Assembly (NCBI GenBank): GCA_914767715.1
Contig: OU612065.1
Span: forward strand, 11,718,001-11,782,000
Length of the DNA: 64,000 nt
Reading direction: 5' to 3'
Source of the DNA: Membranipora membranacea
Taxonomy: Eukaryota > Bryozoa > Gymnolaemata > Cheilostomatida > Membraniporidae
Shown here: piece by piece, positions 1 through 16,071 of the stretch
Layout: each line of letters begins with the position of its first letter
Position numbering within the stretch: the first letter of the stretch is position 1
The notes under the pieces: model-generated
Told to the model about the DNA's origin: nothing
Database searches by the model: none
Seen by the model: the letters and a program-made list of their open reading frames with translations, nothing else
Position numbers and translations under genes: made by a program

Positions 1-15
1 ACATAGTCTACTCAG

Positions 16-4390
<4,375 letters not shown>

Positions 4391-4567
4391 GTTCTGTTCT
4401 TCACACACTTTGATCAATTTCTTCAGTTATTGCATACGATACATTTATGTATGCTTCAAACAAGTTTCTTTATATGTCATATGACTTTTACATACAACTT
4501 TGATGGATGTATATCAGTCTCCTTCATTGTATCTGACCGTTATCAGATTAGAACCACAATACAATAC

Positions 4568-4573
4568 AATAAA
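4568..4573 (+). promoter_or_regulatory. Polyadenylation signal AATAAA for the carboxylesterase gene
   Basis: AATAAA lies 178 bases after the esterase stop codon in AT-rich sequence with no competing signal before it. Confidence 0.55.
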
Positions 4574-5401
4574 ATTAATTAAGTTGGAAGATTTTTTATC
4601 TTCCCATGCTTAAAGAGAAGACAACTTCCTAAAAGACCCGAACCTCATGGAGCTCAGAAATGTTGAATCGGGGAGTTTGGGAGATTGTCCCTCACTCCCT
4701 TGTTGTTCAAAAAGATTTCAATACACCGTAAAATGAAGTTACTTCATCGGATGAAAACCATCCCTGGTCAAAATTGGGTTAAGCTTTGCTAAAACTCAGC
4801 AGCTGGAATTTCCAAAAGATTGTGCTCTGGCAAGATTGTGTTGGTGAGAATGGCTGATCACACTAGAAATATTTAGTTCTTCAGCAAATAAGTAGGTATT
4901 TTATGCCATGTTTAAAACTTGAGATATTTCGTAATAAAAAAGTAATTTGAAAGAAACTGCCATATCAGGTAAGAAATGTGTAGGGACCAATGAAATTATA
5001 CAGAAACATTTCTTGGTACTAACACAGAAAGCCGTATTTGTAATCATCTATACTCAGAACACAAACACAGAAATATTTATCATCAGACTCAGCGCCAGTG
5101 TTGGTTGGTGATTTGCAGATGAGCATATATGTTCAAAAAGTGTGAGAAAAATATTTGTTTTATATTTGAAGTTGAGAGACGAAGGAGTGAGAAGAAGCAC
5201 CAATGCTTTCACCACTATGCAGATTAGCAATGCTATAACTCTAGACGCTAATTACAGAATTATCATGCAAATGGTGCACACAAGAAAATCCTGAATTGTT
5301 TTGTGTACACTAAATATAAATGGAATATCTCTCTGCTGACATCAAGGTAGAACACGTTATTGAAATAAGGAAAAGCGATATTATTGGTCTCTTTATCTTG
5401 C
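4574..5401. other. Intergenic spacer between convergent genes
   Basis: AT-rich DNA between the esterase polyadenylation signal and the putative 3' end of the minus-strand patatin gene. I see no coding exon or RNA gene here. Confidence 0.6.
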
Positions 5402-5407
5402 TTTATT
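5402..5407 (-). promoter_or_regulatory. Candidate polyadenylation signal of the patatin gene
   Basis: AATAAA on the minus strand, about 345 bases 3' of the patatin stop codon. It is the nearest canonical hexamer I found. Confidence 0.35.
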
Positions 5408-5752
5408 AAAACCTTGAAAACCTTACTCTATGACCTTAGCTTTGCCATGCGGCCAACAAAAAAAGTGGCAGCATAACAAGGCTACTATGACCTAAGGGAA
5501 AATTTGGGTAGAAGCTTTGGAAAAAGCAAATTCTAATGGAATATTGTAAGAGCACAAAAAACATCACAGCTGATAGAATATTTGTAAAATGCATAGATAC
5601 AGTTATAAAAGGGCTAAGTTCCAGACGAGTTTGGAAGCTTTCATGCTAAGATTCTAAAAACTGACATGCGAGGAGGTATGAATGGTGCGAAAATCATGCC
5701 TGCACACTCAATTTGGTAGATTATTGAGGTTAGAATTTTGTGAAATCCTTTA

Positions 5753-8700
5753 CTAAGTATTAATGTTGTCACATTGTAGTCCAGTGATCCACTGGTCATA
5801 GGCCTCATTATCATCAATAAAGAACATGGGAGAATCAACATTACCGCTGTCATTGTCATCATAAACATCAACATCATCACTCTTACTCACACTGCTGCCA
5901 CCTTTGCCTTTGAGTGTAGAATGGCTCGTTTTCTTATTACGCTGTCTGACATATCTCTGCAGATACACCAATGTGTGCTTGTATCCTTGCTGTAAAAGAT
6001 AAAGAAATTGATCATTATTATTTTGCTTGGTTGGTCTTATTTCTTTAGTATATGCTCATAGGTGCAGTCATACCTAATTTATTTCTATGGGTGCAGTGCT
6101 GTAAAGTATTCAGGCAGGCCATGACATTCCCATGTACATGAAGTTGCTAGATTAGCCTCCCATCGATGATTTATATCTTCAAACTTTATCTTTATCATCA
6201 AGTTGCGTGGTATTGTAGGAGTTGTCTAGCCTTGTCACACAGGCAAAACCAAAAAAGTGGCAGCATGTCAAACCTAGGAGTTGACTTTAACACAGTGAGA
6301 GGCTGTTCAGAATAACTCAGCACATGATCATACTTCTGTGCTGCATAAATTAGCCGGGCATAATTTTATATAGGATTTCACAAATGCACTTTTACCTGGA
6401 CTAGGAACTCTTTGTCTTTGGTAGACACATCAAAATCCAGAAACTCGATATAATCTGTGTGAATGTTCACTGTTCTGTCTACATCTTCTGGCTGCTCATT
6501 TAGATAATATATACTTGTTATACACTATGTGACGCCTGAATGGGTATACTAGCCATCGCATTCATGTACACGCACACTGATATACATGCGTTTTTTGTTT
6601 TAAAAGAAAATGAAGCCACTTTTAGCTATTTACTGATAGGTGAATTAGCTGCGAAATAAAGCCTGCAGATCTTTTTAACAATTGAAGTATCAAAATAATT
6701 AGATGGAAAAGGTTTGTATTATTTTTTAATATGACATGAATTTTATGTTTCTATTAGCTTGATAATATTACCTTTACAAAGCTCCTCCGTGCTGCATTTG
6801 TGACATTCTCTTGGAGCATGGACCAGTAATTCTTAGCTCCAGTCATGTTCCCATTACGTAACACTGCGCTCGACTCCAGAACTCTATTCATATCTAATCC
6901 AAGGCTCCTCATGTGTAAATCAAAGTCATTTGGAGATATCTGGAGCAATCAAGAAAATACCAGAAAGTGTTTAACCAATGCCAATACCAATAATATTAGG
7001 TCAACTGTACTTAACCAGCAGCATAGAAATAATAATAAATTTATTATTAAAGCTATGCTGCTGGTTATTACCAGCAGTGAATTCATAGTGACGGGGGCTT
7101 AGCAGAAACGTTGCAGTTTTTGTAAAAAATTGAGAAAAACGATCAAGGGGGCAACTCCAATATTTACAAAATTGAGAATAATTGAGTGGTGTCTCAATTT
7201 CGTTTAAATGGAGCTAGCAACTCCAACATGCACAAAATTGAGAATAATTGAGAATTTTCTCAATTTTGCTGAAGATGAGCTACAAACTAAATTTTTTCTC
7301 AATTATTTTTTTCCTTCAAAAACATGTAATCGATAAATCCAGATATGATTTCTAATATACATTGCATGAAAGAATCAAACATAATAAAAGAGTTTGACTA
7401 GACTTGCCTAGATTCAAACAGGCCTAGAAAACAAAGATCAGCTGAGATGAAGAGAGTTGAATTTTTGCTGCCAACTTTTCAACACTGACAGTCATACCAT
7501 AGCTTCCTAAGTTATCTATGATGTATAGGTTGAAACAGAGAGCATAATGATGAGACTCAAACAACTGGCATTTGTAATACTCCTAAATTTTTTATCGTTT
7601 GTTGTATTGCGTAAATGAAAGACAATCGAGTAAAAGGTATCGATTTGTCAAATAAAGCAAGAAGTTTCCATGTTACAATCCCCCCTGGCATTTCTGTTTC
7701 TATGCTTCAGGTTGACTTCATCCTAAGGGCCTATCACTGTCATGGAAACAGCTCTGTACTTTTCACATCGCATGTATTTACTGGGTTTGGCGGAGACAGT
7801 ATACTACCCTCCAACCCTGGCATTGTTCTCTCTGCATCCATTTAAATGTTCTCGATGCAAGAAAAACCCTGCAACTGATGTTAAACCAAACATAATCAAG
7901 TCATATATTTGTGAGTTTGCTAACAAAGATCACAGCGTAGTGTATGGGGAGAATTTTACACAGATCAACGGAATGTTCAATGATGTTTTCTTACCAAGTC
8001 ATCTGATGGTAGAGTCTTCAATAACCCACTTCTGGTTAGATTAGCACCATAGAGTACATGAATATGATCATCGGTCATGGTACTCTGTACAAATAAATAT
8101 ATGGAAAGTTAATGGATGAATTTCTCTACATAACGTATCCATTTGTTATGTGTTGGAATGGCCGTTTGTGTTTACTTTCCTTTGCTTTCACCTTGCAACT
8201 AACAGAGGGAGATTTCTAACATTGTACTATTTTAGACACATAGATACGACTAGTGTCTTCATAAAAAAGATATGCAACATCACCTCCGATAATAGCTTGT
8301 CTTGACAAGCTTTGCTGACAAGACAGGCAACTCCGATGATAGAAAGTATACTCAAATATCACATTCAAACATGCTTGGGAAAGCATTGACTAACCTCAGA
8401 CTCCAGCAGCAAACTCGAAAATATTTGTTTCGATATGAAACCATCAGTGTCGGTACTTTTCTGTAACAGCTAAAACAAAAAGGAACAAGAATTTTCACTT
8501 GATAACGGAGTTCTATATTAGATTGATCTCGCTTATTGATTGGTTGTGGAGTGTTAGCATTAGAGTGTTGAAGAACGTTATAATAATATCATTTTGGGCA
8601 AGCCATACACAAGCAGTGACTACCACGATGCAAAAGTTTGAAGCCTTACCAATCATTGGTACATTAGAAGATTCATCACATACCTCAAAAAATCTGCTCA

Positions 8701-11700
8701 GTGCATCAAGCTGCTGACTCTTGAGCTGGGCATCTTTCTCCTGACAAATTAAATACTTCATTCTCTTTCTAAAAACAAATTTGTTCATTGCAGTTAATAA
8801 ATTTATACTTCCCATTATTTTTCTATATGTATCACTTGTTTCATTTACATCACCGTCTGTTCAACAATATATTTCATTTTATGAGTTTAAAAGTAAAACA
8901 CAGATGCAATTACCTGGCAAGTTTTGTGTTTGGACGGGAGCTTGAACACCTCTTGGCATTGTCATCGGAGTCTGCATAGTTCTCATTGACTGGTGCAATA
9001 AGGGTATCATTGAAGAAGTCGCTGTTTGTGGTCTGCAAGAGAATAATACTAAATGTTGCTGTCCGTCTATGTAGACGCTGACTGCACCGAGGTGCTGCTA
9101 GGAAGAGGTTTTTATAGTGACAACAAGGGTTCCAAGTCGTTAGTGCCACTTTTCAACCACTGCCAGCTTTAACCCAGCGTGAAGCATAGAGCTACAAGGC
9201 CGGAGCTGCTGTGGTTGAGGACAGCGTCCTCCTGTATAGAGCTATACCATACAGGAGGGTTCTTTTATCTACATGCACGATGTTGTTGTGCATAAAGAAG
9301 ACCTCCATTATTTTAAGTCCTGATCCGAAGGGAGAATGAATCATATTATCATATTCTCTGTATGCTTAGAAACAGCGTATTCGGCGGACAAGGCAGCGAG
9401 GGCAACTTGTTGAGGTCAAAATGTGACCAAAGCCAGCTGATACTTTATAATCATAATATTCCACATTTGTTTCAATCAATGATATATCAGCGTTGCAGCA
9501 TTAATAATATATATATTTATCTATTTATATATTTATTCAGGCAAGATACGAGATGGGAATTTAAGAATCAATCACTATGGAGTGAAACATCTGATGGGGA
9601 TAAGCTACCTGTTTGAATCCTATAGTTCTGTTATTTCGCACAGCGAAGCGAAGTCGAGGATCACAGAGCTCCACCAGATGTCTGGCATCAGAGTGCTCAT
9701 CGGTATTACTGGAGATCTTACTGTAAATATGGTTCTTAGGTTCCATCGATAACCACCAACCTATAAATTATTTTACATTATATAAATATTATACATTATT
9801 ACATTTGGCAGCATGTAATCTGTAGATTAGCTATTATATAGACGTAATAGTGATTTTATTACAAATAACAAGTATTATTAGATCAATATGATCAGTATGA
9901 GCTATCATGAATGATATTCAAAACTTCCCACACTAGAGGATTATTACCTTGCTTATGATTTTGCCTGCGGTGTATGCATTGCCGTTTTTAGGGCCAAATA
10001 AGCTTTGGAAAATGTATCTATTTGCTTGATTTTCCACAGAAAAAAGACCATTCTGACAATGCATTGTTCTAAACTTTGCATCAGTAAACAAAACGGAAAG
10101 TGCAGAGTGAGGTCAGTGGCCACTATATAGTCAAGTCAGCTGTGGATACCAGTTATGAATAGCAAGGAATGATCGAAGATGTGAAGTTGACCACTCACCA
10201 TCAAAGACATATATTGGATAATTGCATATCACACCACCATCTATATACAAATCTTGCCTGCCATCTTGATGCTGCAGCTGTATGGGCTCCAACACACCTA
10301 GAGAAAATATGGCACAATACAATATACATTGATTAAAATATGTGTGAAATTGACCCAAAGGCACTCTATACGATGTACTAAAGTTTGTTGCTCTATCCCT
10401 AGAAAGGTTTCTATATCTAGCGCCGAACAGAATGGAAAGGCAAATCAGGTCGCGGTCAAAAGTAAAATATGTGCCGTGAAACTGAAAAACAACTCTAGCT
10501 TTATAAATTTAACTAAAACATGCAGTAATAAACCCTAAAAAATATTATAATAATAAGTGTGTATTCATGGGATAAGGTGTTAAATAAGTATGGTTGGTTA
10601 GTTGCTGGTTAAAGATGGGAAGGGGTGAGGTTGCTATATTTGCAGCATATTTGCTAGTTTTTTTGATAGGTTGGAGTACACCTGAATTCCAAAATTCCTG
10701 AATAGTTAGTGCTAACTCTGTTGTTATTGCATTAAAGAGGTTTACAGTTGGTTACCATTTAACCTTACTCAGCATATTGCTTATTAAACTGCTGTCTGCA
10801 GTAAATACGCAGTCCCTACTCCCTACTCCCTATATTGAACTGAACAGGTCTAATTTATGAGACTTTATGGTACTATCATGGATTATGCATACAGCGGAAT
10901 AGTCAAGTTGGAGATGATGACTTTGAACTGACTGTCACTTATTCTAACATCATAGGCGCTGTGTAAAAAATAAATCCTCTGGGGCTTTTACATAAATATT
11001 GATTTGAGTAATACAGCAAAACTAACAACTAAATGAAGAAAAGTACAACATGCACAAGAAACCTTACAGGCAGCAGGTGCAACTGAGCAATATTCATGTG
11101 GGATTAAACAAAATCAACTGGCAAGTTTAGTCTCCCTGTCATGTTATATGTTGTGTGTATTGTGCATAACTAATTAAGGTGTTTAATTAACAGCTTTATC
11201 TGAAGTTGATAGTTGCATACAAAAACAATACATTATCAGTATTGATCTTTACTATTGTACTGGTTTGACTTGAGGGGATTTTGGGCATTTTCCAACTAGT
11301 CGAAAGTATATAAAAATTCATCATGTCACCCTCAATAAATCTATGTAAGATTTACGGTATGTTCTCAGACATGAGTTTTAAATTCCAGTGATATGATACA
11401 TGCAAAAGACTTGTGTAAGTGCAAAGACGGCTGCATGTACAAGTTTGTTGCATTACATGTTTGATTACGTAATGCCACAGACTTGCAATGGCAGTCGTCT
11501 GAGCACTTAGACTAGCGAAAAGCAGATATATTAGCGACCTTTACCCGACCTTTACCTGGTACAGATATATTTACCTGGTACAGATATATTTACCTGGTAC
11601 AGATATTGACATTCTGATAGCGGTTCTGACTTTCAGATGAGGAGTTGTCTTCGGATGAAAATACTCCTCTCTGCCAGTATTCATGTTCATCACGACCACG

Positions 11701-13412
11701 CATAACTCGGTGCCAAATCGGTCGTATATCTACAACAGCATTCTGAGCAAAATGTAGGAACAATCAGACGTAATCATACCCACTTTTTTTTAGCTAAGCC
11801 AACAAATCATTATGGTCTTTATTTAGAATCAAATACATACAGGAATGTCACCACGTTTTAGTAAGAGAAGAACTTTTACCAATACAAGTTTATTACATGA
11901 AGATCACAGTGTTCAGGTTATATGAACCATTTGCAACTTGATGATTAGGTTTATATCAGGCAAACATACGAGACGTATTAACTTCATTAGGCGTGAAATC
12001 ACTGATGCCTTAATCAATACGAACCTGTCTGAATGTTATATCTGGATCTCCAGTTTTCACAGCTAGACACCGCCCATACCAATCTGTGAACGCTTTACCA
12101 GGGTTTAGCCCTAAATTCATGATGAGCCGCGGGAGAAAGCATAGTAACTCGCAGTGACTGTCTGCAAACAAAATCAAGTGATATTAAATTAATCAGGATG
12201 TTGGCAAAATACTAAAAAAATGGCTTTGAGACTTTTTTTGGGTTTGTACAGGAATACACACAGCAAGGTGCCAGGAAAAATACACAACAAAGCAAGTGTG
12301 CAAGCCACGTTCCACCATCCCCAACAGACAATGTGGTTAGTTTCACACTGAAATGACACAATGTCTCTTCAGAGAGTTGTTCGTTAGGGATATGAGATAT
12401 GGGGAGAATGAGTAGCGAACAGGCAATTCTGACAGTTTGAGTGCCTCTTAAAAATCGAAGGTCAAAACCTCAATCCTCTAGTAAAATATTGAGGTCTTTT
12501 GATTTTTAGCAAACTTTCATTCTTTTTTTTATTCTATTCTTTTCTTATAAATGTGTAAGGAAACAACTAATCTTACCTCTGATGAAAATGCTGAGATCTT
12601 GAATGTAAAGAGCTATCAGTTCGTCTGATGTGTAACCCACCGACAAAAGCCCAGCAACAGTAGAACCAATGCTCGAACCAGCAAACCGTTTCAACTTTAT
12701 ACCTGCATCTTCTAAACACTACAGACAATATTGCATAAGCGTAACCAAATAGGGATATTATTGCTTAGGCTATATCATTTAGTCAACGATTGAGACACAT
12801 TCTCACTTTAGCTTACTAACTGCTCAGGTCTATCAGATCATTAGCAGAGCAAACTATTTGAGATGATTCATACATGTCCTGACTCGGGAGATAGAAGTAT
12901 GAGGGATAGCGAACAACCTAAGTTTTGGCAAAAGACATGAGGCTATATGGGAGTATAGAAGGAAGTATCCATATCCAGCTGCCATCTCCAAAGATGAGAG
13001 AAATGCATAGCATGCACTGATAGTGTTTGCAATTACTGACCTTCACAGCACCGACATACGCTATTCCCTTAACTCCACCTCCCTCAAATACAGCATTTTC
13101 AAACGGGAATGTGAAATCAGCTAAGTCTTTCAGGCTGGGCAGTGTGGTCCCTGTATCCTGTTGTAGATCGGACAGAGCTTTAGAAGAGGCTTGACTGAGT
13201 AAACCTATAGAGCCTTCAATCGTGATGCGTTTGTCCTTGAGAGGTAGTTTAGTGCTGAGCCGAGGACTGCCAAAACCTGCAGTTAACTTTTGAAAACTTC
13301 TCACAACATTGCTGTTTTTTTCTGCGGTATCTTCCTCAGCAGATTGCCTGTCGGCCAGGGCTGTACTTTCAGCTTGCTTGTTATCTCCATGTTTAGATTG
13401 TCTAGCTCCCAT
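5753..13412 (-). CDS. Patatin-like phospholipase, 13 exons, 656 residues, possibly N-myristoylated
   Basis: Predicted lipid acyl hydrolase (PNPLA/patatin fold, Ser-Asp dyad). Minus-strand exons: 13412-13041, 12718-12577, 12161-12025, 11742-11594, 10494-10355, 10297-10199, 9760-9609, 9032-8914, 8768-8684, 8469-8395, 6939-6772, 6491-6396 and 5989-5753. Their summed length is a multiple of three and every phase matches. Motifs: FEGGGVKGIAYVGA, the Gly-rich oxyanion loop, near residue 111; GSSIG with Ser near 140; YIDGG with Asp near 333; then FDGWWLSM, familiar from the family. The exon at 10494-10355 is the least certain; it supplies the segment before VLEPI. The start MGARQS fits an N-myristoylation signal, suggesting membrane targeting. 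Residues around the 8469-8395 exon (STDTDGFISKQIF) look like a degenerate EF-hand loop lacking the final Glu. The C-terminus is Asp/Ser-rich. Family certain; substrate unknown. Confidence 0.88.
7013..7066. repeat. 54-bp near-perfect hairpin
   Basis: The arm AACCAGCAGCATAG and its exact complement flank an AT-rich centre that holds AATAATAAATTTATTATT, itself a perfect palindrome. It lies in the intron of the patatin gene between the 8469-8395 and 6939-6772 exons. It may be a MITE-like foldback. Confidence 0.75.
7150..7310. repeat. Diverged direct and inverted repeats with AATTGAGAATAATTGAG core
   Basis: GCAACTCCAATATTTACAAA followed by ATTGAGAATAATTGAG recurs about 65 bases later with few changes. 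Inverted CTCAATTT motifs follow each copy. Non-coding, intronic. Confidence 0.55.
8294..8330. repeat. Palindromic dispersed repeat, copy 3
   Basis: AGCTTGTCTTGACAAGCTTT is followed by a mirrored arm ending CAAGACAGGCAA. It lies in an intron of the patatin gene. Confidence 0.6.
9228..9258. repeat. Short hairpin, 10-bp arms
   Basis: CCTCCTGTAT and ATACAGGAGG flank an 11-base loop in a patatin intron. Confidence 0.6.
9948..10052 (-). other. Exon-like 105-base segment inside a patatin-gene intron (possible poison exon)
   Basis: It is bounded by an acceptor ending ATTGTCAG and a donor starting GTAATAA, and is open for 35 codons when read from its first base. The flanking exons join in phase 1 (VFDG/WWLSM), and in that frame this segment hits TAG after 11 codons. 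Inclusion would therefore truncate the protein after the catalytic Asp. It may be a decoy or a regulated exon. Confidence 0.3.
11551..11607. repeat. 19-bp tandem repeat, three copies, spanning a splice donor
   Basis: Three head-to-tail copies of TTTACCTGGTACAGATATA. On the minus strand each copy holds CCAG/GTAAA, so the 5' splice site of the 11742-11594 patatin exon is present three times, 19 bases apart. Confidence 0.85.
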
Positions 13413-14018
13413 GGGCAGGTAGTATCTACTAAAGCTATATTAATCGTGTTAAATGTCTTGTCGCAACGGTACCCAAGGTTTGTTGCTGTCTGCAACAATT
13501 CTTATCAGCAGCAGCGATCGCCGGCGACATTGGTAATGTGTGATGATGTTGATGGTGATAGTGATTAATAACCAATGTTGACAAGGTCGTGACCAGTAGT
13601 TATTTTTATGCTCATCGTTATATCACGGGCTGTCTATGAATATACATGGTACTTTATTATGCAGAAATCATTATGGACGCAAGTAATAACTATTGTCAGC
13701 TATTGGATATGTATTGATTACGTACATGTGTAAATTGGCTAGGCAGCAACAGTGCAGCGCTTAGTGCTACGACTATTCATACTGCATATACTGATGGGTT
13801 AACAATCAGTTGAATGATTATTACGCATACTCCGATTTTTTTTCCATTGTGGCCTGTACCACTAATCGATCATCTTTTGTTCTGTCAAACTTCTACAGGG
13901 TTGTCTTCACATAATCAGTAAACATTCCAAGAATCATAACTATGAGCAGAAAATACTTTCAACTCAAATATTCCACATAGGAGTTATACTACCATGATAC
14001 TCCTTAAAATTTGATGCT
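13413..14018. other. Upstream region of the patatin gene
   Basis: This contains the presumed 5' UTR and promoter of the minus-strand patatin gene. I see no reliable TATA or initiator and no coding exon. Confidence 0.4.
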
Positions 14019-14378
14019 TCAGTTCAGTGAGCATTGGCAGGAAAGTAAGGTAGGACCTGGCAAACCTCCTCGCATAATATCAAATTCATTTGAAGCATTT
14101 GGTTGGTATTTGGTTTTAGGAGGACTATCACACCAACGACTTGCCATGGCAGTAATTTGATCCAACTTTGTTATTGGTGCTGGTATATATCTTTCCGATG
14201 TATGCGCATTTGGACAATAATACTTGTGAGGAAAGATTGTTGATTTAGACCAGTCTTTACGCATTATCTTGACAACTTGAATACGGTCATACTGTGGGTT
14301 GAGGTCAATCATGACTAGGTAATTAATAAACAACTCCCACATTACCAATCTGAAAAACTCTCCTATATTTAACAACAT
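14019..14378 (-). CDS. Uncharacterised ORF, 119 codons
   Basis: An open frame ending at a stop at 14019. It has a balanced composition, with Cys, Trp and Pro spread through it, unlike most random frames nearby. Motifs such as KYYCPNAHTSERYIPAP and RGGLPGPTLLS can be read, but I do not recognise a family. There are no TM segments. It could be the last exon of a small gene, with acceptors near the Met, or a fragment of a mobile-element ORF. No neighbour suggests a function. Confidence 0.33.
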   Translation of the reverse strand: MLLNIGEFFRLVMWELFINYLVMIDLNPQYDRIQVVKIMRKDWSKSTIFPHKYYCPNAHTSERYIPAPITKLDQITAMASRWCDSPPKTKYQPNASNEFDIMRGGLPGPTLLSCQCSLN

Positions 14379-14598
14379 TTTGTTTTGCCATAGGCAAGTA
14401 AGAACAGGAATCTTATAATTTATAATTTACTAATAACTACTTATAAATAGCTTCCTTATGTTGAGTGAAGTGGGCAAATATTTCCGCATGTGAAAACCAA
14501 TGATGGTATTATTGTAGTAATGCAAGAGAACCATGATTGAATCATTGCATTCACATTTTACTCAGTCCCATATCAAAACAAGAATAAGAAGAAAATTG

Positions 14599-14690
14599 TA
14601 GGCTTAGGTCAGAGATGTGTTAGTGTTGCTCTGCGTAACAAATTGTGCAGGTGCTTCTTTATCAGAGGTTTAGGGACATTTCCTCTTGCT
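14599..14690. repeat. Diverged duplicate, copy A
   Basis: TAGGCTTAGGTCAGAGA, then TTAGTGTTGCT and CAAATTGTGCAGGTGC, line up with the segment at 15060-15146 with small gaps. It is an old duplication or two copies of an unnamed repeat. Confidence 0.55.
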
Positions 14691-15059
14691 TTGAGCAAAA
14701 ATGGCTAGCAATGGTATATCAAACTCTTTCATTAGATTATATTACTACATGAATATTAATTAGTTTTCACTGATCTAAAAACGGGGAGCATATTTGATCT
14801 CTATAGTTATACTAGATCAAGTTTGATCTGCATGTATTTGTAGTTGCGTCCCTTGGGTCGCTGCTGACATCCTACCAGCCGAATGGGAGCGACTTGAAAC
14901 GCTGGGCCAATCTTGATCTAGTGTTATATATGACTGAATTGGACACTAACAGGGAAAAATCTAGGTCTGTTTGCACATCCTCACTGGGTAAACTTCAGAC
15001 TAGGAAAAAGTTTTTTTCTGCCCAGTTATTTTTTGTCAAAAACAATGCAGGGCTAAATT

Positions 15060-15146
15060 TTAGGCTTAGGCCAGAGACTTCCTATAATTTAGTGTTGCTA
15101 TTTGCTACAAATTGCGTTGGTGCGAGGTTTACAAAAAGTCCTCTTG
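15060..15146. repeat. Diverged duplicate, copy B
   Basis: TTAGGCTTAGGCCAGAGA, TTTAGTGTTGCT and CAAATTGCGTTGGTGC match the copy at 14599 in the same order and orientation. Confidence 0.55.
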
Positions 15147-15266
15147 AAAACATTCACTATTCACTATCATTATTATATGGGCTATTTAAATAAAAGGTAG
15201 TGGGTTCTCCTCATATCGGCAAAATTAGAAGTGTTTGAAATCAGCAGTTTTGACATGGTGCATATC

Positions 15267-15298
15267 ATCACAGAGTAAGGATATCCTTACTCTGTGAT
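15267..15298. repeat. Perfect 32-bp palindrome
   Basis: ATCACAGAGTAAGGAT is followed directly by its exact complement with no loop. Nothing nearby is coding. Confidence 0.85.
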
Positions 15299-16071
15299 AT
15301 CATATTGTGTAGTCAGCAGCCAATAACATAGGGCGGTAACCTTATGTTATGCATGATGATTGAATTTCACACTAATGGGAAAATGAATCATAATATCAAG
15401 GTCAGCTGCTCAGCTGTTAATCGTAATAATTCAATTCAAGGCTGTATCGAATGTTAGTTAACATCAATTGTGAGATATTAATTTGGCAAAATATATTCAG
15501 TAGCATACTGCCATGGCACATAAACTACACTATAAGTGACTTTTCTCCAGTGAAAGCAGTGATTACCTTTCATATTTTCTTACAACTTACAAGGTGCTAC
15601 ATAATTCTGGAAGGTATGAATGAATTAGAGAATTCTGTAATGCCTATATAGAGCTATATATCAGATCAGAATATATATATAAAATGTAAATGTCAAAAAA
15701 CATGGAATGGCAAAAGCTTTTTGGAATGTAGAACATTTTAAAATTCTAGTCTAAAAATTAGTAGTAAAATAAAAGTAACCACATCCGATTTTCATAATCT
15801 TGATTAATCACGATCATCATTCGTGAACTTTCGTACCCGATAGCAAATCAGTGTGCCATGAGGGCTAAGAAATAGAATAAATGGGACAAAAAATGAGTAT
15901 GGATTTTTTTCCAACTCTATATCTAGATGAGGCCAGATGACCTGTAAATGCAGCAGTGGATGGGGGCACCTGGATGCAAAGGTATAAAAGCGATTTTACC
16001 AGGAAGCCCATTGGTAAATGAACAAAATTGAGAGGGAAAAATATAGAAAAATATTAAAATATATTTCATTA

